Positions 58,005 through 64,000 of a stretch of DNA of 64,000 nucleotides are shown piece by piece. Both the position numbers and the translations under genes were made by a program. How positions within the stretch are numbered: the stretch's first letter is position 1; the number at the start of each line of letters is the position of its first letter. The notes under the pieces were generated by a model. The model was not told the origin of the DNA. It worked only from the letters and a program-made list of their open reading frames with translations, and did not search any database. Where the stretch lies: contig JAJNNY010000093.1 in assembly GCA_022453515.1 (NCBI GenBank), positions 39,513 through 103,512 on the forward strand, read 5' to 3'. The stretch is from Astrocystis sublimbata. Its lineage: Eukaryota; Ascomycota; Sordariomycetes; Xylariales; Xylariaceae.

Positions 58005-59116
58005 GAATTCGGTAATTTACTACGTACCTAGGTAGCCAAAAGAACCTACATGCATCAATATTTCAAGTACGTCACATAAAATTGTGCCCATTGAATCGAC
58101 AAGTGGTGTCGGCACAGCATCCAACTTCCGTTTATTAGCTGTATATTTTTCCTAAGCTGTCCCTAGCATCGTCCTTCACAATTGGTTATCAAGGATTAAC
58201 GTATAATACAAGTGTATGTGTCTACGTGTAACCCTGTCAAGCCTGCGTGAAGCTGATCAGCTGTGCTGACTTCCAAGCATGCCAAACCTCGCCAAACCAT
58301 CAGCGCTGACCACCATGTAGCTTTGAGGCTATTCCAATGCAACACAAATATGCCAAGACCTGGAGACTTGGGAAACGCTGTCTCACCTCAGCATGCGAGC
58401 TTTAGACGAATGTAGGGGCAGGGGTCCCAGAACTTTGCATTCCACTTTTACACTGCGGCCACGATGCTCGGCTACCTGGCTACCACCTTATAACTGTCTT
58501 CGCCTCACCTGTTACTGGTTGTATGCACGTGGTGATCCTATATGCTTATGAGTAGGTATGTTGCTGACCAAACCCCACCCTTGCCACTTTTTCTATCCGA
58601 TCCTGCGTGAGGATATCATCATTCACATGCATGCCTCGCATGCGAGGGGTCGCGACAGATCCAACACCAACAACAGCTGACCAACAACCCCCCCCATCGC
58701 ATATCACATATCGCCACGTAAAGCTGACAACATTACCCACTGGCCACTGACTCAATAGTTGCTTGGCCAAAGCATCGCATTCGCCAATTGATCTTCATGC
58801 AGCCCCGTGCGATCACGAAATGTAGCTTGGGCGGATCGCACTGGAATTACCTACTTTTAGATGGCTGTGAGGAACGCCACCAACAGTTCGCCTAGGCGAG
58901 ACAGACACAACAGGCTCTTGAGCACAATTTCGGTTCGATATTTGAGGGACATAAAGCCTCAGAGGTAGAAAGTGATGTAGGATCGTTTGAATGGCCGCAT
59001 GCATTTCGATTAATATGGAAGATAAAATCGTGTTGGTCCATACATGGTACACGGTGATTTACGTGGGACTACTGTACCCAACATTACTACCTTGCAGTGC
59101 CCTAGACCCAAAATCG
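58005..59116. other. 1.1-kb intergenic region, convergent
   Basis: TACCTAGGTA palindrome at 58025-58034 directly after the DUF924 stop. Minus-strand frames at 58546-58770 and 58813-59052 are not recognisable. Confidence 0.45.
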
Positions 59117-60019
59117 TTACTCCCCATCCCCGCCTTTGCCTGTGAACGCCAAAGGCCTGGGTCTTCCCCAGAAGTCGCAGGGATTGAACCTCCAAGCGCC
59201 ATTACGCGCAGCAAACCCGTATTTAGCGAGATACGGCATAAGCCATGGGAACGGTGGAAATTCCTCTCCGCCCTCGAACGTTTTGTCGGCAGACCCCAAG
59301 ACCAGGGGCACCATCTCGAACTTAGGCCAGTTAATGAGCGCTAAAGGTCTGGGTGGTTTTCACTGTACTTACTAGCAGGGTGAGATTGCCAGAAGCCTTG
59401 GCGACGGCTTCCGCTTGAGCCCATGTTTTCTTGTACTCCTCGCTATCAAGATCGCCGAGTTCAAGAAAAACGCCAATCTCAGCATAGAGGTGATCTGTCA
59501 ACTCTTTGCTGAAAGTGTCCATTATCTGCTTCATACCATTCGTTCCTGCCCATCTGTATTGCTCGGGCTGCGTCGTTGTCGAATATGACTCGAGATTCTT
59601 GAGCCCCGTCTGGAAAGATTCGTGCTGATGCTGAGGCTCGTCCATGAGCCCCGGCCTGCCGCTGAATTTGCCCATCTCTGGAAAAATGAAGTCTTCTTCA
59701 ACCTGGTGATGGTGGTGGACCATCTTCACCCAGCAGCGAACATAGGTAAGGAAGTCAGCGACATCTTTCACTTTGTAGTTCGCGGCTTCTGACGTCGGAA
59801 TATGAGGTCCTTGCTGAATTATCGCATTGAGACTTCGAATCAAAACATTGTGAGCATGGGCCATCTCAGAGGCAGCTTGCAAGTAAAAGTGGTCGCTCTG
59901 TTTGTGATTAGCTCAAGTCTGAACTGCAGACATCAAGGAAGTACCTTTATCTTAACAGATGGGGTTTCAATCAAGGGGAAAGGCGCGTCGGCCCATGGTG
60001 CTGTAGACTTTTTACTCAT
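59117..60019 (-). CDS. hemerythrin-like (HHE cation-binding) domain protein
   Basis: 267 residues in three exons: 60019-59945, 59897-59373, 59320-59117 (introns 47 and 52 bp). The first exon gives WADAPFPLIETPS, the usual start of fungal members; the last gives DKTFEGGEEFPP and GAWRFNPCDFWGRPR, the usual C-terminal tail. Possible di-iron ligands: HNVLIRSLNAI, the HHHHQVEEDFIFPE (HxxxE) helix, HQHESF, and DHLYAEIG. Reading straight through the second donor would end the protein early with an unrelated tail. Roles in iron/oxygen or NO sensing are possible; fungal members are poorly studied. Confidence 0.88.
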
Positions 60020-60668
60020 CTTATCGTGTGAAATGCGCCAGACCAAAGGAAGGTTTAGTGAAGAAGAAATGAGGTTTTGCTTGACTTGAAATCAATCAAA
60101 TAGCTTCTTTTGATGACCTCCGTTATTTCCGTGAGCATGAGAATAATGCGTTACATCGCGGATGTGCATTGTAGGTAGGCTGCGCCCAAGAAGACAGACC
60201 AAGTCTGACAACGCGCTTTGTTCCAAATGAGGTAAGTGAGTTGAGCCTATATCTGACGTAAGAAGTAATCAAGTCTCTTATCGTTGCTAGTTTCTTGACC
60301 TATTGCACTGCGACGCATCCACTCATGCCACTGTGGCACTAGACGCGAACCTCGCATACCCGATCTCACATATTGGTGGCCTGCAGAGTAAGTAGAATAT
60401 ACAAGTCGTTGGTTGGCGGACTGATATTGTATTGTTGGCTCTTTACCTAATGGCCGTGCATGATCTATTTGTAGCACAACATCCCAAAGGGATGCTATCC
60501 CATTGAAGGAAAGCTAGGCACGGCGTTGGGCAGTAGTACCAGCAGTGAGCATTCAGCTCGTGTAAAACATGCCGTGCGATTCCTTGCCATCTCGCAGAAA
60601 CTTCTACATAAAGTCTGAATGTGTCTCATTATTCAATCTATGCATACTTGCCCGTCAATAATCACAAA
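60020..60668. promoter_or_regulatory. 649-bp divergent intergenic region
   Basis: Between the hemerythrin-like gene (minus) and the PTH11-like gene (plus). No site recognised. Confidence 0.4.
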
Positions 60669-62071
60669 ATGGAATCTCCTGCGATCCAGCTAACGCCAGA
60701 CCAACTTGCTCGGTCGCATGAGACCAAGGGTCCATCTTTGATAGCCGGATCATCATTCTTTATTTTTGTGTGTACTGTATCAGTCGGACTCCGCCTAGCC
60801 GCTAGAGTCAGTCGGCGTATGAAAATCTGCCTGGACGACTGGCTGTCCGTGCTAGCATTGGTAATTATATCAAGCCGACACATAACTGATACTAGTCAAT
60901 TCTGATGATTTCCAGCTATTCTTTATCCTTTACGCCATTACAACTATCTTGGGTGAGGATTTCAGGCAATGATATGTGCTATGATTCTTTTGGCTAAACA
61001 TGGATGCTAGCTGTGCCTTACGGTCTTGGAAAGCATATATGGGCGACTGATCCGGCCGTGGCCTACAAAGTGATTGAAGTAAGGTCTTCTCCCTTTGCAT
61101 CTTGCCGTTGATGATAACATGACTGACAACACCCCTAGATCGGTTTCTTCAATGCCATTGCTTACCTGGCGGTCAATTGGCTCATCAAACTGTCCATTCT
61201 TGCATTCTATAGACGTGTATTTACTTTGAACATCACTTGGTTCAGGTATTCGGTATATGCCTGCTTCATATATATCACCGGTTGGTTCGTTGGCACTCTG
61301 TTTGGGGTCATCTTCCAATGGTAAGCACATTTCTCAAACAATCCTCAACTTTAGCTGATGAATCTCAGTGCACCGGTGGACTTCTTTTGGAACCAGTACA
61401 ACTTTGCACTGAGTCCCATGCCAACAGGGTCATGCTCTGCGAATAGCTCAGCCCTTGTCATTGGCTCCAGTGCCTTGAACTCGATCGGGGACATCGTGAT
61501 ACTGGGTCTTCCTGTCATCATGATTGGACAGCTGCAACTACCTCAGTCGAAAAAAGTGGCATTGGCATTAGTCTTTGCTACAGGAATATTGTAAGACCAA
61601 GCCCTACTGCAGAGTGTGTTGATTCGTGCTAACATCACCAGTGCAATTGCTGCAGGCATCACTCGCCTTGCCGAATCCGTATCAGTCACAAAGAAAGACG
61701 CGGATTCGACTTGGATCACTTCTGATATATACTTATGGACTGTGATTGAGGCAGGGGTAGGGTTGTTTTGCTCTTGCCTACCAGTTATTGGGCCATTTTT
61801 CGGTCTTATCAGAGACAAAGCAAGCTCGTACTTCTCGAATCGGTCATCCAGGAAGACATTTCAAAGTTTCACTGATCAGTCATCCAAACCCTTCTCTCCG
61901 TCTGACACTCACCCGAGCCGTTTAACAGAAGTAGTAGGGGGATCAACCACTAAATTGAGGCAGGATCATACTTCAAACTATGGTCCTGTAGACGTACGGG
62001 GCATAACGAGGACCGATGAATTCGATCTGGAAAGTCTTCAAGACCACCATCGAGAGCATACGTATCAATAG
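60669..62071 (+). CDS. PTH11/rhodopsin-domain integral membrane protein
   Basis: 376 residues in six exons: 60669-60860, 60916-60952, 61011-61078, 61139-61320, 61369-61590, 61642-62071; introns 48-60 bp, all frame-keeping. Seven hydrophobic helices, with the family motifs DDWLSVLAL after TM2, VPYGLGKHIW in the loop before TM3, and FYRRVF (YxRxF) after TM3. The C-terminal ~80 residues are polar and Ser/Thr-rich. No CFEM domain. Same broad family as the protein at 13847 but with the canonical intron-rich layout. Ligand unknown. Confidence 0.88.
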
Positions 62072-62210
62072 TTACGTTTCAGATAGATCGTAGACGGGAC
62101 CAAGACACGGATTAATTACCGTGTATGAAGACTGTGACCTTGTCCCAAGGCCATGTTCATCAGCTCAATCGTGATACTTCGAATAAACGAAAAGATCACA
62201 TGCCTGGCAG

Positions 62211-62356
62211 GGTGGAGTCACATTAAGTGTCCGGGTCCGAGGTGCTACACAAAATAGATATGATACTTCCAACCAGGTTCTTCGTAGATTATACACCCCC
62301 CCACCCCTAGAAAGTAGTACATAATGTTTATTGTTTTATTATTACTTAGTTATATA
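62211..62356 (-). mobile_element. MITE family A, right-end fragment interrupted by a pogo-like element
   Basis: Reverse orientation: GGTGGAGTCACATTAAGTGT then GTCCGAGGTGCTACACAAAA follow the right half of the copy at 39102. A ~25-bp C-rich insertion lies near 62296. Similarity stops at the TA of 62355-62356, where the pogo-like terminus starts. Confidence 0.8.
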
Positions 62357-63610
62357 ACGTCATCCATAAGTAGTCTTTGCACCCAAGTAGTTTTCGCACT
62401 TTTTAGCAAGTACTTTGCGCTATTATTAAAAACATAACAATAATACAATTAAAACAGTTTAAATTAATCGGAATCGTTTTTTTTAGAGGTTTCTACTTCT
62501 ATTTAATATGTTCGCGCATTATGTCCCTTGCTGCCGCAGATATTACACCGCTTTTAACCTGTCTGCGCCCTCTTTATTAAACAACTACTTTTACCTTCTA
62601 CTACTGATTTAATATTATTATCGCTTTTTAATTTTTATAGAACTTAAGAATCCTTTATAATAAAAGGTCCTTTATATATTAATCGCTTGTTTTTTTACCT
62701 GCGATATTTATTAAATATATAGTTAGTTTTATAAAGTTCTTTGTTTTTTTAATATAAAAAAGCGTTTTTATATATTATAATATATATAGCTTTTATAATT
62801 AAATTAATTAACTCTAAAATCGGTATTAGTAAGCTCTTTTAATACTTTTAAATACTGTTTTTAATAAGAGTTAACTATTCTAAAGCTTTAAGGGAGGTAA
62901 TAGGTATCCTAGAAGTCTAAACTAAGGGGTATAGTTTAGGCTTAATAAAAATAGTTTTTTTGTTTTTTTTTATATTTAATAAAAAAATCATTTTTTTTAT
63001 ATCTAAAGGGATAATTCTAATAGTTTCGAATTCTAATCAAATGTTTTTTTCTATAAAAATACTTATAAACGCTTTTAAAAACCCAGCTAAAAAATCCTCC
63101 TTTATAACATAGGTTTGGTACCGCTGTATTAAATCCTCGATATATAACAAATAAAGGCGTTTTAGCATACTAAAAAATACTAGATCGAGAGGCTGGAGTC
63201 TATATAACGAATAGGCAGGCATATAAAGGGTAACTATACTATTATTCTTATAATAATCCTTAAAATCTATCGAATAGTAGCTTTTATAACTATTAAGGAT
63301 CAAAAGGCGTTTTATACCCTTTATATAGCTCTAAGTATATAAATCAAAGTGCTATAGCTATCTTACGCTTATTTCGTTTATAGTCCAACCGTTATTTAAA
63401 AAATCAATAACCCAATTAGGTAGTAAAATAGTATTGCAATACTAAGACGCGAGGTAATACACGCCCATAAAGATAATATATAGCGGTACCGCCCAACCTT
63501 AAGAATTAATAGCTTAAACCACTATAACCCATTCTCTGCCTCCTTGCTAGGCCTGCCTAGGTCTCCTACGTTTTTCTAAGCTTATTATAACTATTCTGGT
63601 TATAATTATA
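62357..63610 (-). mobile_element. pogo/Fot1-like DNA transposon, 3' part, decayed (RIP-like), transposase on minus strand
   Basis: Terminus ACGTCATCCATAAGTAGTCT next to a TA. Minus-strand translation gives DDE_1 landmarks: LLILNSYKSYY (63303 leftwards; intact relatives have an Asp where Asn stands), VTLYMPAYSLYRLQPLDL, EDLIQRYQTYVIKEDFLAGF (~63140-63080), and near 62545-62510 a zinc knuckle RCNICGSKGHNARTY whose last Cys is Tyr. An in-frame TAG lies upstream of the LLIL block. AT-rich. The N-terminal part is missing: the second element begins at 63611. Non-functional remnant. Confidence 0.85.
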
Positions 63611-64000
63611 ACATCATCCACAAGTCAGTATTGCACCCAAGTTAGTATCGCACTTTTCTATAATTTTAAACCTTCTTCCTTTATTTAAAAATATCTAACT
63701 AATTATAATATAATATATAAATCTAGTGAAGCCAATCTATAGCTAGTGGTCCAAAATAAATAACGCGACCCTTATTTTTTTTTTTAAAAGCTTGCCAAGA
63801 TCTTCCATATTTATAACTATACTTTTAAGCAACGATTTAAAAAAAAGCAATTATAAGTAATAACGAACTAAATAAAACGAAATTTTATTATATTTAAAAA
63901 AGATATTATTATTAAATATATACTTAAGCTAGATTTATAAGCGTTTTTAATCCAGCTTTAATACGTTAAAAAAATAGCTAATATCCTTTAATACGTATAT
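63611..64000 (+). mobile_element. second pogo/Fot1-like transposon, 5' end (continues past the window), decayed
   Basis: Starts ACATCATCCACAAGTCAGTA after TA, matching the terminus at 62357 in the same sense. From ~63904 the plus strand reads YILKLDL-stop-AFLIQL-stop-YVKKIANIL, a broken form of the conserved N-terminal YILxLDxRGFPxxLxxVxxMAN motif of pogo transposases. AT-rich. It truncates the first element. Confidence 0.8.

Noticed and set aside
63037..63303. 88-residue minus-strand frame as a small gene
   Set aside because: It is an internal piece of a decayed pogo-like transposase, with a stop just upstream and a non-ATG first codon.
1..64000. tRNA and rRNA genes
   Set aside because: I looked for B-box-like GGTTCRAnYC with a matching acceptor stem and for rRNA-like blocks; near matches (for example around 37133) lacked a cloverleaf. 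A covariance-model scan would settle it.

Overview
The window looks like nuclear DNA of a filamentous ascomycete (Pezizomycotina, most likely Sordariomycetes). Many genes have short GT-AG introns of about 46-110 bp with CTRAY-like branch sites. The families present (HET-domain proteins, PTH11/rhodopsin-like membrane proteins, a Num1/ApsA cortical protein, DUF7025-AAA ATPase, DUF7708 protein, fungal class I terpene cyclase) are typical of that group. AT-rich, C-to-T-eroded pogo/Fot1 transposons at the right end point to repeat-induced point mutation. All family names come from reading the translations; no search was run.

Layout. 1-6.7 kb: 3' part of a giant Num1/ApsA-like cortical dynein anchor with a very long histidine-punctuated coiled coil. 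6.7-13.8 kb: gene-poor DNA with a G-quadruplex motif, a degenerate ~210-bp tandem array and a 344-bp TIR element. 13.8-25 kb: oxidoreductase-rich stretch with a rhodopsin-like protein, a divergent pair (FAD monooxygenase / NAD(P) reductase), a single-pass membrane protein, a quinone-oxidoreductase-like MDR enzyme and a regulator-like protein without a zinc cluster. 25-37 kb: self/non-self-like island with a DUF7025-AAA ATPase, a DUF7708 protein, a cupin-like protein and two HET-domain proteins. 37-41 kb: a catalase whose peroxisomal SKL signal sits on a tiny last exon, a second MITE and a ketopantoate-reductase-like enzyme. 42-51 kb: two paralogous small cysteine proteins, an F-box-like protein, an acyl-CoA thioesterase-like enzyme, a frame-disrupted 14-TM MFS transporter and an unrecognised protein. 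52-62 kb: a terpene cyclase (one apparent frameshift) divergent from a P450, then DUF924, hemerythrin-like and PTH11-like genes. 62-64 kb: a MITE interrupted by one pogo-like element, which in turn is cut by a second.

How the genes may work together (inference): terpene cyclase plus P450, possibly with the MFS and thioesterase, resemble a small, perhaps decaying, sesquiterpene cluster. The HET/AAA/DUF7708 block resembles a fungal incompatibility or innate-immunity neighbourhood. Exon boundaries were set by reading frame, splice signals and family conservation, and each multi-exon model keeps frame across all junctions except the two genes noted as frameshifted.
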